Source: [Phialemoniopsis] sp. UDSM-2020
Taxonomy: Eukaryota > Ascomycota > Sordariomycetes > Thyridiales > Thyridiaceae
Assembly: GCA_018873225.1 (NCBI GenBank)
Contig: JAEILZ010000010.1
Span: forward strand, 124,001 to 188,000
Length of the DNA stretch: 64,000 nucleotides
Reading direction: 5' to 3'
Below, piece after piece: positions 11,169-23,415 of the stretch (positions are counted from its first letter, which is position 1; every line of letters begins with the position of its first letter). The notes under the pieces are model-generated. The model was not told the origin of the DNA. It saw only the letters and a program-made list of their open reading frames with translations, and ran no database searches. A program made the translations under genes and the position numbers.

Positions 11169-13539
11169 ATGTCGAGACCCCAATCCTCGGAATCCACGGC
11201 GGTGCAGGCTTCTCCGCAGCCAGCCCCATCGAGAGGCGCCGCCTGTCGGACTTGCAAAACATGCCGCCGCAAAAAGGTAAGTTGTAACTTCGCTCTTTTG
11301 ATGGTAGTCGCTGACAGATTGCCGTAGGTGAAATGCGAGGGACAAAAGCCTGAATGCAGCACCTGCCGTACGAAAGGGTGGCACTGCGAGTATCCGCAAG
11401 ACGGCAGGAAGACCGCGGTGCGCAGCAAGAAGACGGATATCAGGGCCCTCCAACGGCAGATCGAAGAACTCAAGCAACAAATGAACGAGCGGCTTTCAGC
11501 CGATGATACGTCTATTGGTGATCACACCCTCGCGACGAAAGCGTCGGATGACCCCAACATGTCCATGGACGCGCCACACGATACCAGCGTGCTGTCGAGC
11601 TATCACGCTGATCCCAGTCCGCATATGACGGACTGGCAAGATCTGTCCCCTCTGCGCAGAGAAGAGCAGCCATCTCCCGTCAGGCCCTCGTCGAGCCACG
11701 TCCAAGTGCCAGCCGATGTTGACGAGAGCTCGTCGCCTGACGCTCAAGTGGATGAGGCCGAGATTCAAGTCTATGGCGGGACGAGCTTACTCCACGATCG
11801 ATCCAGCGGTGCCTTTTGGACCAGTACTCCTACCGCAACGGATGAGGCAGATGGGACCTTCAAGAGCGCAGCACGAGATCGCTTGATATCGCTCGCGGCT
11901 CTATGTCGTCAAAGAGAGATCATCCTTTATTCAAACCCCAGCATGACCGCCAACATCGATTTCGACGGTGTCCCCATAAATATGGCGATGCACTTGCTCG
12001 ACCTGCATTGGAACAGGCTTCACTTGATCTACCTCCAGAGCTACCGCCCGGCCATCATGGACAGCCTTATCAACAATGGACCGTACGTCAGCAAGCTGCT
12101 TCTTAATGCCATCTACCTTCAAAGCAGTCTATATAGCGACCGCAAAGGCCTGCAAATGGACGTACAAGACCCACGGACAACGGGCATGGCCTTCTACAAA
12201 CGCTTCAAAGAGCTGGTCGTCGATTGTATCGATCAGCCCAACATGCCGACCGTGTGTGGACTTCTCATTTGCGGGACATGCTTGGTTCCCTACGGCAAGC
12301 AGAAAGCTGGCTGGGTCTACTGCGGAATGGCATACCGGATGATGGTTGACCTGGGCTACCATCTGAACATCCCCAAGACGCCCGAGGAGGGTAACAAGTT
12401 CAAGCTCTCAGCCACGGACATCGAGATAAGACGGCGTGTTTACTGGGGCGCATACATCAGCGACAAATACCAGTCTCTGTGGCTTGGCCGACCACCTGCA
12501 CTACGTGAATCGGACAGCAATGCACCGCGGGAGTTCCTCGATTCATTTGATGAAATGGCCCAATGGACGCCCTATATGGATCCCGAAGCACAACCTCTCA
12601 CCCTCGGCACTCTCGCCTACCAGCCCCGGACTTGTCATTCCATCAGCACGTTCCAGGCTTTGCTCCGACTGTCGACCATTGCCTCGCAGGTCATCGACAA
12701 CTTATACTCAGTCAAGAGTGCTACTACACCCCAGTCGACTCTCCTACAAGCGAAGCGCGAGTTGTCGGCCCAGCTAACCGACTGGAAGAACAATATCCCC
12801 ATGCACCTGCGGTTCGACCCAACCAAGGATATCGACGCTCTTCCACCTCATCAATTGAACTTACAGTAAGATACTCAGTACATTACAAGAATTTGAACGG
12901 ACTACTAATGACGGCTTTAGTACAACATACTGCACGTTGGTGATCCTGGTTGAGCAGGCTTTCCTCAATCGAGTCCATTTCGATCTCACGCTCGATCAGG
13001 CTTCTCGAGAAAGATCCAGCAAGAAATGCATCGATGCCGCCTTCAAGATCTGGAGACTCCTCGATGCGTATAAGAAGGCTTTCACACTTCGGCACGCCCA
13101 TTATGGGGAGTTTTATGCTGCATACAGCGCAGCCCTTGTCATTCTCCAGCAGGCTCCCCAGGATCATGGTGACTACATCGAAAGTATCAGGTTCTTCTGG
13201 ACCATGTTGTCAGAGCCTCAGCGACGCGGGCTTGGCTTTGCTCTCGGCCTGAAGAATCCGTTCAGGTTACTGAAATCGCTCATGCGCCGAACCAAATTTG
13301 TAGCACAGCAGATCAACGTGGATGAGCCCGAGAACTCCGTGGATGGCTCCCTCCCCAGCGGTAAGAGATGTTCGAATCGACTACAAGAAGAAACTCCGAC
13401 TCTAATTATTCTCTTAGTGTCACCAAACTGGACTGAGTCGGTGCTTGGCATCGATGCTTGGGCCCATCCTTTGCAAGACGCAATGACTGACAATATGTTC
13501 TTTGCCGATCATACCATGTTTGGTCTTTTCACACAATGA
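11169..13539 (+). CDS. Zn2Cys6 transcription factor with fungal-specific TF domain
   Basis: Four exons (11169-11276, 11328-12865, 12921-13360, 13418-13539) encode 735 aa. The binuclear zinc cluster is complete: Cys29, Cys32, Cys39, Cys46, Cys49 and Cys56, in CKTCRRKKVKC...CSTCRTKGWHC, with the first intron splitting it after CRRKK as in many fungal regulators. A linker with DIRALQRQIEELKQQMNERL may form the dimerising coiled coil. The middle homology region carries RRRVYWGAYISDKYQSLWLG, typical of the PF04082-type domain in NirA-like activators. The protein should bind inverted CGG triplets in the nucleus; CGG palindromes lie in the promoters of the FMO, permease and hydrolase genes just upstream. 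The last intron (57 bp) is a multiple of three without stops, so retention would add 19 residues. Confidence 0.92.
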
Positions 13540-13758
13540 AGTCGCATAAAGCACCGGAAAAGACCCTGAAGGCTTTGGGTGCACTTTGTGCCCTCCCGCT
13601 GATTGGGATTGCTGCGCATTGAGCTGTTAGCTGCCTTGCAGCAGCACACCGCCTTTCAGATTGAACACTCTGCTAGGCACCCGACAGCGGTCTTCAATGT
13701 TCACTAGGTTCCACAACAGCCCTTGGCTGTCGGCATCATATCGTTCCATCTTCCCACT

Positions 13759-15021
13759 ATGGACAGTGACTCAGATTTTGGCGACTTTGTCGGGTCAGAA
13801 GATGAAATGGAAGTAGAAGATCTATGCGAACCCCGCGACCGATACGATGAGGGGCTCTACTATCCGCTATGCATTGGCGAAGTGCTGGATGGCAGGTACC
13901 AGATCTTGCACAAACTCGGATGGGGCGGCTTCTCTACCGTGTGGCTCGCTCGTGATCTTACACTTAGTCGGAATGTTGCAATCAAGATCATGGTTGCCAA
14001 CGACGTAGGCGATAGGGAGTTGGACATACAAGTCGACCTGATGGGAAACTTGAGCGACAATTCCAACCTGACGCTTCACAGTGCAGCATTCCGCCTACAA
14101 GGCAGGGACGGCCACTCTCACCTCTGCCTGGTCCTGCCCTTGCGAGGAACCAACTTCGATGATTACCACGCAAGGAAGCATTTCGCGATATCAGAACGCA
14201 TGGCAGCTGCCAGGATGGCTCTCCGTGCCCTCGCTTCGATACACACCGTCAGCATTATACATCGAGGTAGGTCCCAACTTACTGACGATTGAACATCTTT
14301 GCTTACTTTCCTTCACTGACTTGAGGTCTTCTGCGCCTGAGATTTGAATTCAGGGGCTCTCTTATGGGACTTGCAGTCTATGGACAGCCTGACAAAGGCC
14401 GAAATCTATCACCACTTTGGAAGGCCTCGCAAAGTCAAGCTCGATGATGTAGCTTGGAAATCTGGCGAGCTTGTCGAAGGGCTTCAGTTCCCATATCACC
14501 TACTACGTCCCTCGGCTCACCTGGGCGACTTCGGTCTGTCGATCCGGTCCGGGACCCCGGTAGAGTACACAGTTCAGGCCCCCATGTGCTTCTGTGCTCC
14601 AGAGCGATATCACGGTGCGCAGCCAAGCTATGCCAGCGACGTTTGGAGTTATACATGCATCTTTGCCACTTTATACCTCGGCGTTGAAGTGGTCTGGGGC
14701 CACGGTACCCTCTCTGTAGCCCGGATGATTGGCGCGCTGGGTCCACTGCCTGAAGAGTGGAAGGGGCGCTATTGCGGCCCTGGAGAGCCCGAGGACTGGT
14801 GGTACGATCACACTGGTCTGTTGCCTCGCCGCAAGATGGACTACGAGACTCTTAAGGAGAGAGTAGATTGCCTACGGCCCGAGATCAGTGCTGCTGAATG
14901 CGAGATAGTTCTCTCAAACCTCCATTGGGGGTTTTCCTATCAACCCGAGAGTCGCCCTTCTTGTGCGGAATTGTTAGCCAGCCCCAAGTTCATAACGTTC
15001 ATGGATATGTATGGACTTTGA
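13759..15021 (+). CDS. SRPK-like protein kinase with altered catalytic loop
   Basis: Two exons (13759-14266, 14342-15021) give 395 aa. An acidic N-terminus precedes the glycine loop LGWGGFST (from residue 53), the ATP lysine Lys76 in VAIK, HRD with Asp170, DFG with Asp232, and APE in CAPERYHG. The sequence between HRD and DFG is long and matches fungal SRPK-like kinases that otherwise read HRDLNxxN. Here the loop reads HRDLNSGALLWD, so the Mg-binding Asn is Ala175. I chose the acceptor at 14341 because it restores HRD; the next AG (14354) would delete the Asp. Family members phosphorylate Ser/Arg-rich proteins or are uncharacterised. This copy may be weakly active or a pseudokinase. Confidence 0.85.
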
Positions 15022-15565
15022 GCCGCACAACCCATACGCTCGGCGACACATACTGGGTGAATATAGCTGTTGTACGTGTTGACCACTGGGCGCAACTCTG
15101 GACGAGCTGGTATGTCATGCATAATAGTGGTTGTGGCAAGTCAATGATCGACAGCACTGGATCCAGAAGCCGGCACGTTACTTCGGACAATATGTGTGCA
15201 CAGTGACACACGAATGTACACGCGCATATCATTGGTAAAAAAGAATGGGAAGCAGCCAGTTGTGTCACACTTTGCCGGTGTACAAGGGCCAGTCCGAGAT
15301 TGATTGCGACTCACCGGCCATCAAGGAGGTCTAAAGATCCTATACGGGATGGATTCTGGAGATGCGTATGTGAACGCTGTCCAGATCAGGAACAATCACA
15401 TCACGATATATGAGCCAGAGCCTTCTGCCTGACAAGCATGCGCACAATCTGTCTATATAACCAGCACTTTTGCCAAGCATCAGGCAACATGTACTCGGAG
15501 ACTACACAGCGTCAATACGAGTATATAACCAACAACCGGGTTCACAAGACTTACATTACAAAATC
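15022..15565. other. Intergenic region with promoter of the first RDW-family gene
   Basis: Between the kinase stop and the next start. The only feature recognised is a TATA box at 15454-15460. Confidence 0.5.
15454..15460 (+). promoter_or_regulatory. TATA box TATATAA
   Basis: Perfect TATA element 106 bp before the ATG at 15566. The same arrangement is seen before three other members of the family, at 35.7, 37.2 and 37.7 kb. Confidence 0.5.
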
Positions 15566-16408
15566 ATGTCTGGACAGGCCTCGCGCGGACCTCGCTACCC
15601 TACTCAAGGTTGGCTCCTGCCCGACAATAATGTCGACGTAATACCGCAGGAGTTCCGAGACCAAGTCGCCGTACAGATGAAGCTCCGGTTCTTGCGCCAG
15701 TCTCGGGAGAACGCCGGTTCTGTGACAAGCCGAAACCGCCTTATGAATCGCATCATCCTCGAAATCCGCCTTCGACACAACCACGGTCGGTACACTGGCG
15801 TGTCCCTCGAGATTGCTCCCCGAGAGAACTCGATTTATGTCAATCCCCAGGGCAATGGTCACTACCAACTCGGCATTATCAAGATCGCACCTATTGTTGA
15901 GGGTCAAATCTGGGATCCTTCCAACAGGATCTGCCGTATCAGCGCACGCCAGGGCACGCGTCCGACGCTCGACTTCCTCCTCAATGACATGCTTGCCCTC
16001 GCGGAGCTTGATCAGTTCTCATTTAACGTCGTGTCAGGTACAGAGAAGCGGGGTTATCGCGACTGGTGGTAAGTCCTGGCTGCTGAAACTTGGTCCTTTT
16101 ACAATGCAACCATTCAGGCTCTAACAGACTTTTTGTAACATAGGACGCAGTACTTTGCCCGTCTATCGCGAGGAGGCGTCATCTCTGGCCAGGTCCGGCA
16201 GCACTCGTCTTCGGATAGGCCTATCGAAGGATCCCGGGACATCTTCAGCATCCTCTTGAACCGCTGGGTCAGCAATCCTCTGGGCCAAGGAATCCCAGCT
16301 GATCTCTGGACTGCCTACTTCCACTTTGCCGATCGCTATGCACCGGCACAAGTGCTCACTGCGCCGGATCAGGAGTCTTCTGGTTCGGACACCGAGAGAG
16401 AGGAGTGA
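15566..16408 (+). CDS. Unrecognised protein, RDW-intron family member 1
   Basis: Exons 15566-16068 and 16144-16408 give 255 aa. I do not recognise a known domain. It belongs to a family with four other members in this window (31.2-38.7 kb). Shared features are an N-x(3)-N-[IV] type block (NRLMNRIILEI), a beta-strand-like QLGIIKI segment, NRIC, FSF, then GYRDWW. A phase-2 intron follows, after which the next exon opens TQYFARLSRGGVIS. The C-terminal region has NRWVSNPLG, matching the LGxRxxxxPxG block of the others, and ends in an acidic tail with Ser-Asp repeats. No signal peptide or membrane segment is visible, so a cytosolic or nuclear protein is likely. The ATG at 15566 is chosen because it lies downstream of a TATA box; the open frame upstream begins with TTG. 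Confidence 0.75.
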
Positions 16409-16966
16409 AGGGTAGACCTCCTTGAATGTGCCGCACGCAAGCGCACTGATTTCCTTTTTTGGGGCAGCTTAATGAAACACCTAGACAGCTGCGAATAAAA
16501 GTTTCTGTTTCGTCATGTAGGGTACGCTCAGGCTTGAGGGTGATGCATCTAGAGATTTGTATGGGTGTGATGACTTCCCCAGAGAGGCGAAATCAAGTCT
16601 TTAGCCGGGTGCCCTGCAGCAGATATCGCATTTAGACAAATCAGGAAGTGTAGGTAAGACCGGACACGCGTTTTGGGTACTTGAACTCGTCTCGCGTCTT
16701 TAGATACGGAGTAGTGCTTACTCTGCGGGTCGTAGGGCCCAAGATCGCCAAACTCGCACAGATGCTTCAGCCAAAAAGATCAAAAGATGACAAGTTACAT
16801 AGCTGGATGCTCTGGAGAGTCCCAAAACTTGAAATCTCATTTGGTCTGCATTTAGTAACTGGACAAAAGAAGACAGAGCTTGTTTCAGTCGCGCATACAG
16901 AAGCTTTGACCTTGATCCTCACTTCACTGTCGGCACTTTGACACCGTAAGCTTCACCGCCACAACC
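16409..16966. other. Intergenic region
   Basis: 3' flank of the RDW-family gene and promoter of the GMC oxidoreductase. An 86-codon frame (16681-16941) has no homology that I recognise. Nothing else was seen. Confidence 0.45.
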
Positions 16967-18825
16967 ATGTCTCCCACCAAAGAGGCAGACTACATCATCG
17001 TCGGCGGCGGCACCGCAGGTCTTGTCGTCGCCAACCGCCTCTCAGAGGACCCCTCCGTCTCGGTGCTCGTCCTCGAGGCCGGCGCCGACCTCTCCGCCGA
17101 CCCGCGCGTCAACGGGCCCGCGCTCTTCCTGACGCTCTTCGACACCAACGCCGACTGGAGCCTGCGCACCGTCCCCCAGGCCAACCTACGTGGTCGCGTC
17201 TTCGCCGAGCCACAGGGCAAAGGCCTAGGCGGCTCGTCCGCCATCAACGGGCAGGCGTTCGTCGCGCCCGCGGCGGCGGGGATCGACGCGTGGGCCGACA
17301 TGCTGGGCGACAAGGGCTGGGGCTGGGACGCGCTGAGGCCCTATTACAAGCGATGCTACACGCTGACGGAGCCGGACGAGGAGACGGCGCGTCACCTGGG
17401 AGTGGACTGGCTCGGTGAGGTGGACAAGGGCACTGATGGGCCTCTCAAGGTGTACTTCCCCGGCGTCAAGGAGAATCCACTCAGTAAGGCGTGGGTCGAT
17501 GCTTTCAAAGCCATGGGCAAGGGCACTACTGGCGGTATGTTCTCGAGGTCCTTTCTAATGCTGAAGAGCAAGATGAAGTAGCTGACACAAGATTAGATCC
17601 GTTCTCGGGCAAGTCCGTCGGCGGTTACAACAGTCTGGCGACTGTGGACCCGGTCGAAAAGGTCCGGAGCTACGCCTACTCGGCATATGGTGCCCCGGCC
17701 CGGAAGAGGCCGAATGTGAGGCTGATCACACAGGCCATGGTCCAGAAGATCGTGTTCTCGAAGCCTGACCAGAGTGGTGCCGTACGGGCCACAGGCGTGC
17801 AGGTGTCGATCGAGGGAGGAGCTACCGAGATATTCACCGCCAAGAAGGAAGTCATCCTCGCCGCCGGTGTCTTCCATACACCCAAGATTCTCGAGCTCTC
17901 GGGCATCGGCCAGAGGGACGTGCTCGAGAAGCATGCCATCCCCGTCGTCGTGGACAGCCCCGGCGTGGGCGAGAACCTCCAGAACCACCTACACACAGCC
18001 GTGAGCTATGAGGCCGCCGACGGCGTCGTCACCGTCGACTCCCTGATGAGACAGGAGCCCGAGGCCATAGCCGAGGCGCAGAGACTCTACGTGGAACATC
18101 GCAAAGGGCCCCTCACCATCGGCGGACTACAGTCTCACGCATTCATGCCGACCCCCGCCAACGGGCGCGCTCGGATTGCCGAAATCTTGGACAAGCACAC
18201 ACCCTCGGTCAAGGACGCCGATTTCATCCGGGCCCTACGCTCCATCGTCGAGCGAGAGGACGAAGCCAGCGCGGCGTGGTTCGTCTTCCCCGCGCAGGGC
18301 AACCTGCACGAGGAGTCCAAGGGCAAGCCCCGGATGCCGCAGAACTTTCTCGCCTTCGCCCTGGCGCAGTGCTACGCTTTCTCGCGGGGCAACTGCCACA
18401 TCTCGTCGGCGGACCCGAGCGCGCCGCCCGCCATCGACCCGCGGTACCTGAGCCACCCGGCGGACCTGGAGCTCATGGCGCTGCACCTGCAAGAGGTCGA
18501 CAAGCTGCGGCAGCAGGAAGAGCTGGCGGCGTTTCTGAAGCCTAATGGCGCGCGGAATCACCCAGACTCGTTTCTCCTGGATGACCCGGAGGTTGCGCGA
18601 AAGTACACGGTGGACACGGCGACGTCGACGTACCACAGCTGCGGGACTGCGGCGATGCTGCCTCGCGAGAAGGGCGGAGTGGTAGACTCGAAGCTGGTGG
18701 TCTACGGGACGGAGAATCTGCGTGTCGTAGACGCGAGCGTGTTTCCGCTGATCCCTCGAGGAAATATCCAGAGCACCGTGTATGCTGTGGCTGAGAGGGC
18801 GGCCGACATCATTAGGGGTCTTTGA
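16967..18825 (+). CDS. GMC-family FAD oxidoreductase
   Basis: Exons 16967-17534 and 17597-18825 encode 598 aa. The N-terminal dinucleotide motif GGGTAG starts at residue 14. The GMC signature FAEPQGKGLGGSSAINGQAF follows near residue 80, and the second signature GVFHTPKILELSGIG is in the middle. The catalytic His536 is in STYHSCGTAAM, and the partner position is Asn579 in PRGNIQSTVYAVAERAAD, a His-Asn pair as in choline and some alcohol oxidases. No signal peptide is seen, which argues for an intracellular enzyme rather than a secreted aryl-alcohol oxidase or glucose oxidase. It should oxidise an alcohol to an aldehyde or ketone with FAD; the substrate is not predictable. Confidence 0.92.
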
Positions 18826-19805
18826 AAGTGGAGGCTGATGTCATGGAAAAGGGATGGGAAGGACTTAGAGTTGGGCACAGAGGATTTTGACTCGAAGCAA
18901 TGCATCTCATCATTACACCTGATTAAGACATAAGAGTCCAGAGGCAGTCATTTTGGCAGGGGGCTGTAGTGATGTGAATGGTTTGCTGTGAAGTGTGTGT
19001 ATGGCCTTGTGTTGTGGCCAGGGAATTGACTTCCAAACATCATTTGCTCTCCAGGCCAATAATTTGCCCTGAATGCTCAAAAGATCGCTACAAGCTTACC
19101 AAAAGTAGCGCCAAAATGTATCATAGAATGGGGAAGCTTGCGGCGAGTGGCAGTCGACCAACCCGATTCTTATTGCTCTTTTGGGACGACTTCATCAAAC
19201 CAACGCCGACGTCTGTAAAGACCTTGCATACGCCGTATTCGTACAATGAGATCGTAACTCCATGTCTCTATGATTTTCAAGTACCACAGAATATTACTTC
19301 CAAGGCCACGAATGCATTGCCTCGTTGTTGATGAAAGATCAACGTCGGCATCTGGCGTCGTTCATCTCCAAGCTACAGGGCTGAGCGTCGCCGCTACCCC
19401 CATGCCTTGCTTGCTTGCTCTCAACTGCTCTTACACATCCGCGGGTCCCGCTCGTATTCGAATGCGAGCGAATCAGCATCGTCGCCGTCGGAGTTGCGCT
19501 CTCCACTCTCTCCGACAACCTACACAAGGTCAACGCCAGGATGATGCATCCGGGATCTGAGGTCGGCGATGTCTCTGGAGCCCGAAGCATGGCAATGTAT
19601 GGCTATGTCGAACGAATACGCGGAAATAGGCATGAGCAGTCTCACCAGCTGTGGGGTTGTCGGGGTTTACTATGTATTTAACGGGCATAAGCTCCCGCTT
19701 GAATGGCGGTACTCCATCCGGACATCCCGTGTATCAATCTTATTTCGACTTCGTTCATGCAGCTATAATAGACTAGACCGCCCTCTTCTTGACTGAAACA
19801 AAACC
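18826..19805. other. Intergenic region upstream of a secreted peptidase
   Basis: About 1 kb without a supported gene. Several overlapping short frames exist on both strands, none with domain motifs. No tRNA-like fold or repeat was recognised. Confidence 0.45.
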
Positions 19806-21650
19806 ATGCGATGCACCAACTCGGGACTTCTGTCCCCCTTTGCTCTCTTCAGCACCTATCTAGCCTCGACTACAACCGCGAGGACACTCGGCTCTCGAGA
19901 CGATGGCTACCCCACTACAAACAAGACCAGCATCAACTGGGGGCCTTGCGACGACATAAACTCGACCGTGCCAGTGCAGTGCGCCTCCATCACACTACCG
20001 ATCGACTATTCGAGCAACAGCTCAGGAGCGACGTTCGAGCAGCCTCTGCTCAGACTCCAGGCTAGCAATGGCAAGTCAAAGGGGAGCATCTTGATGAACT
20101 TTGGCGGACCTGGAGGAGAGTCGAGGAATACCCTGGCGGGGATGGCGCCTTCATTGAAGATGTAAGTTCTTCTCGAGTCGGATTCGAGACTCGTCTGGTA
20201 TCCTGACATCAGTTGTCTGCACAGCATGAGCGGCGGCGAACACGACCTGATCGCATTCGACCCGCGGTACGTATTTTCTTCATGAACATCCACTTCTTTG
20301 TACACCACGACTGACTTCTTTTCGATACAGTGGCACCGGCAAGAGCCTCAACTTCACCTGCTTCACAGACCCCAACGAAAAAGCCAGCGTGCTCGCGAAA
20401 TACCCCCCGGCCCTAGGCAACTCCTCCGACACAGCACAAGGCTTCCTCTGGGCCGTCACGGGCATCTGGGCCGACAACTGCTTCGAGGGCGGGAAAGACA
20501 CAGGCGACTTCCTCGGCACGACGTTCGTCGCGCGCGACATGATGAAGATCGTCGACGCCCTGGGCGAGGATGGCCTGCTGCGCTACTGGGGCTTCTCGTA
20601 CGGCACAGCGCTCGGCGCCACGGCGGCGGCCATGTTCCCCGACAAGATCGACCGCATGGTGCTCGACGGCGTGCTCAACCCGCACGAGTACTACAATGGA
20701 TACGAGCAGGAGCAGTTCGCCGCCACCGATGCGACGTGGTCGGCGCTCTTCCCGGCGTGCCTCAAGGCCGGGCCGGACAAGTGCGCCCTGGCGCGGCGCA
20801 ACTCGACAGCCGCGGAGCTCGAGGCCATGACGTACGAGCTCTTGGAGGGCCTCAAGTACCAGCCCATCGTTTACAACACCACCATCATCGACTACAGCTT
20901 CCTCAAGGGCGTCATCACAACCTTCCTCTACTCTCCTTCGGGCTGGCCCCTGCTCGCGGCGGGGCTCGATGGCTTGCTGCCCGGTGGCCAGATGGTCCCT
21001 GTCGTCATGGACGCCTTCATCGCGACGGAGGAGGCAGACGGTGCCCTCGATGCCAACTACGGTATCAAGTGCGGCGACAAGCACAACCGTGCTGACTCGT
21101 TAGACAAGGTCCAGCCTGTCCTAGATGAGCTGCACACGGGTAGCCGACTGCTGGGCGATCTACTCGATGGAATCACGCTGCAGTGCAGCAGATGGCGGTT
21201 CAATGCACGCGAACGATACAGCGGCGACTTCAAGGCCAAGACGCGCGAGCCCGTGCTCATCGTGGGCAACACGTACGACCCGCTGACGCCGATGGTCTCG
21301 GCCAAGAACGTGAGCTCCGGGTTTGAGGGCAGCGTAGTGCTGGAGCACAAGGGTTTCGGGGTAAGCTTTTGATCTACGTGAAATGCAAGAATGAGAAAGA
21401 AAAGCTGACGATGATATCTACACAGCACGCTTCGATCGCCATGTTCTCGAGCTGCACGGCAGCCACTACAGCGGCCTACTTTGTCAACAAGACTCTGCCC
21501 GAAGCTGGTGCATCCTGCGAGGTCGACACGCCCCTTTTCGAGCCGCCGCCAACCAACGGTACTGCGGGCGCGAACTTGGGCGTCCAGCAGCGGAGTCTTA
21601 AGGGCCTGTCTGTGTTCGCCAGGAACGTTCCCCCCTTGCTCCGAGTCTGA
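19806..21650 (+). CDS. Secreted alpha/beta-hydrolase peptidase (S33, TAP-like)
   Basis: Four exons (19806-20161, 20225-20266, 20331-21360, 21426-21650), the second only 42 bp long, give 550 aa. An N-terminal hydrophobic stretch (LLSPFALFSTYLASTTTA) is a likely signal peptide, and several N-x-S/T sites suggest glycosylation. The oxyanion segment NFGGPGGES, the FDPRGTGKS motif, and a Ser222-Asp449-His477 triad (GFSYG, NTYDPLTP, GFGHAS) define the family of bacterial tripeptidyl aminopeptidase-like S33 peptidases, abundant in fungi. The last intron falls exactly before the catalytic His codon. It should cleave N-terminal peptides outside the cell. The 42 bp exon makes naive gene models likely to fail here. 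Confidence 0.92.
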
Positions 21651-21985
21651 TGTATACACGGCGTGGAATCAGGACTTACGACATCCTCTGTACAACATGT
21701 GTGCATACAATATTTCCTACGCATTTCACGGAGTTGTTTTTCTTTCTGTGTTATAATGGTATTGTGAATACTCTTCCGTATTCGTGTATTGAGAAGAATG
21801 GTTTGCGGTAAACCATATTACTGTACCGCTGCTCTTTTTGCAAAACAATACCTCCATCCTGTCTCTTCATAGAATGTTCATAAAAGATCCATGCGAAATG
21901 GCAACTAGATAGACCAATCCCTCCCTCTTTCTTCCAGGGTTTATATAGAAGATATCCAAATAGAATTAGAGAAGACAAGAAGAGT
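21651..21985. other. Short convergent intergenic region
   Basis: 3' flanks of two tail-to-tail genes; A/T-rich end sequences only. Confidence 0.5.
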
Positions 21986-23415
21986 TCAACCCTCCATCCT
22001 CGGCGAGTCCCCGAGGCCAGGCAGGTCGACCTGCCTCCGCACCCACGAGACGGCCTGCCTCCCCTCCGCCGAGGCCATGTACAGCCCGGACCGCCTCAGG
22101 ATGTCCGAGATCTCCTCGACCATACGCCGCCCCACCGACCGCGCCCACCATGCCTCGGACCCGAGGTTGTGCAGCAGGACGCCCCAGTACAGCAGAAAGT
22201 ACAGCGCCATGGGCTCGCGCTCCTGGATGGCGCGGGGGAAAGGCGGGCCGCAGAACGCCGGGAAGCCGAGGCAGTAGCCCTTGATGGCGTCGCGCTTGTC
22301 CTCGGCGAAGCACACGACGATGTACCCGACCATCTGCTTGTACTCGTCGTGCGTCGGGTTGCGCTCGTCCTGCGGCCTCTCGTCGTTCTCGCGGCGCGTC
22401 TGCTCGCCGAGCAGCTCCGAGTTCTTGTCGTTGATCTTTTGCAGCAGGCCCAGGGCACTGATCGTCTCGTCGCTGAGGTGCTCGCGCGGGTCGGCCGTGC
22501 CCAGGGCCAGCGCGGCCTGCAGCGAGGGGGCGTAGTCGCTGTTGAGCAGGGTGTCGAAGTCGGCGAACGCGATGACGAGCATGCCGTTGAGCAGGTCGAA
22601 CATGCGCGCGGCGTTGGCGAGGGTGCTCTGGCGCTCGAAGCCGTGGTCCTCGAGGCACTGCGGGATGGCGATGTTGATGACGAGGACGAGCCCCGAGCAG
22701 ATGTAGAGCAGCGAGATGTTGTCCTTTGTGATGTTGGACAGGTTGGCGCGGAAGCCGGCGCTGGCGCGGTCGTTGTACTCGAGCGCGATGCGCAGGTACT
22801 TTGACGACGGCACCGACGAAGAGGGTACTGGTGGGGGTGGCGCACCCGCAGTTCCGGCCGGGGGTGAGGATGATGAGCCGGGCGACGCCGTGGCGGCGGC
22901 CGGGGAGGACGTTGCGGAGGTGGGTGCCGTGGTGGAGGCGACCTCGAGGGCGGTGAAGGCGATGATGGTGTCCATGACAAAGGCATGCTGGTAGCCCTTG
23001 CGCGGCAGGACGTTCTGTATGTAGTGCTCGTCCTCCTTGATGGAGCACATGCTCTTGTAGGTGTGGGTGGACCAGCGGTGCATGAGCTCGAGCTCGAGCA
23101 GCCGGCGCTCCTCGGCGTCGACACCCGAGCTCCCGGGCGCCGACTGCGCATGCTCCGGCGAGGAGCCGTCACTCGCGGCGGGGCGCGGCTTGATGGACTT
23201 TGTGCCGTCTACAATGACGTTGTAGGTGCAGTCCAGGCCGCGGATCTTGCAGTTGGCGCAAGGCGGTCCCGTCTCGTCACACTACACAGAAGGGGAACCC
23301 CCTGTCAATCCCGGGATAAGAAAAGGTGAAGGGCAGAGGTAAATACCTTGACATGCCTCCTCTTACAGCTGGAGCATCCTTTCCGCGACTTTCTGTGGGA
23401 TATCCGTTTGAGCAT
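21986..23415 (-). CDS. Zn2Cys6 transcription factor (C-terminal fungal TF domain)
   Basis: Exons 23415-23347 and 23281-21986 give 454 aa. The intron splits the zinc cluster immediately after HVK; joined, the six cysteines are Cys14, 17, 24, 31, 34 and 41 (CSSCKRRHVKC, CANCKIRGLDC). The remainder starts with EERRLLELELMHRWSTHTYKSM, characteristic of the PF11951-like fungal regulator group (UPC2/sterol-uptake-control-like), where the metal cluster is followed directly by this helical domain. A low-complexity Ala/Ser/Pro/Thr tract (about residues 120-160) interrupts it. Target genes are unknown; the tail-to-tail neighbour is a secreted peptidase. The start has a good fungal context (GCCACCATG). 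Confidence 0.9.

Noticed and set aside
14342..14354. Acceptor TTCAG at 14354 as the kinase intron end
   Set aside because: It would delete the HRD Asp and four following residues, giving HRG; the AG at 14341 restores HRDLN in frame.
20413..21084. 223-codon minus-strand frame over the secreted peptidase
   Set aside because: Arg/Val/Leu-rich shadow without motif; the plus strand has the full catalytic triad.
22096..23172. Long Arg/Ser/Pro-rich frame over the second Zn2Cys6 gene, and a 211-codon frame on the opposite strand
   Set aside because: Both are GC-driven shadows; the chosen frame has the zinc cluster, splice sites and family domain.
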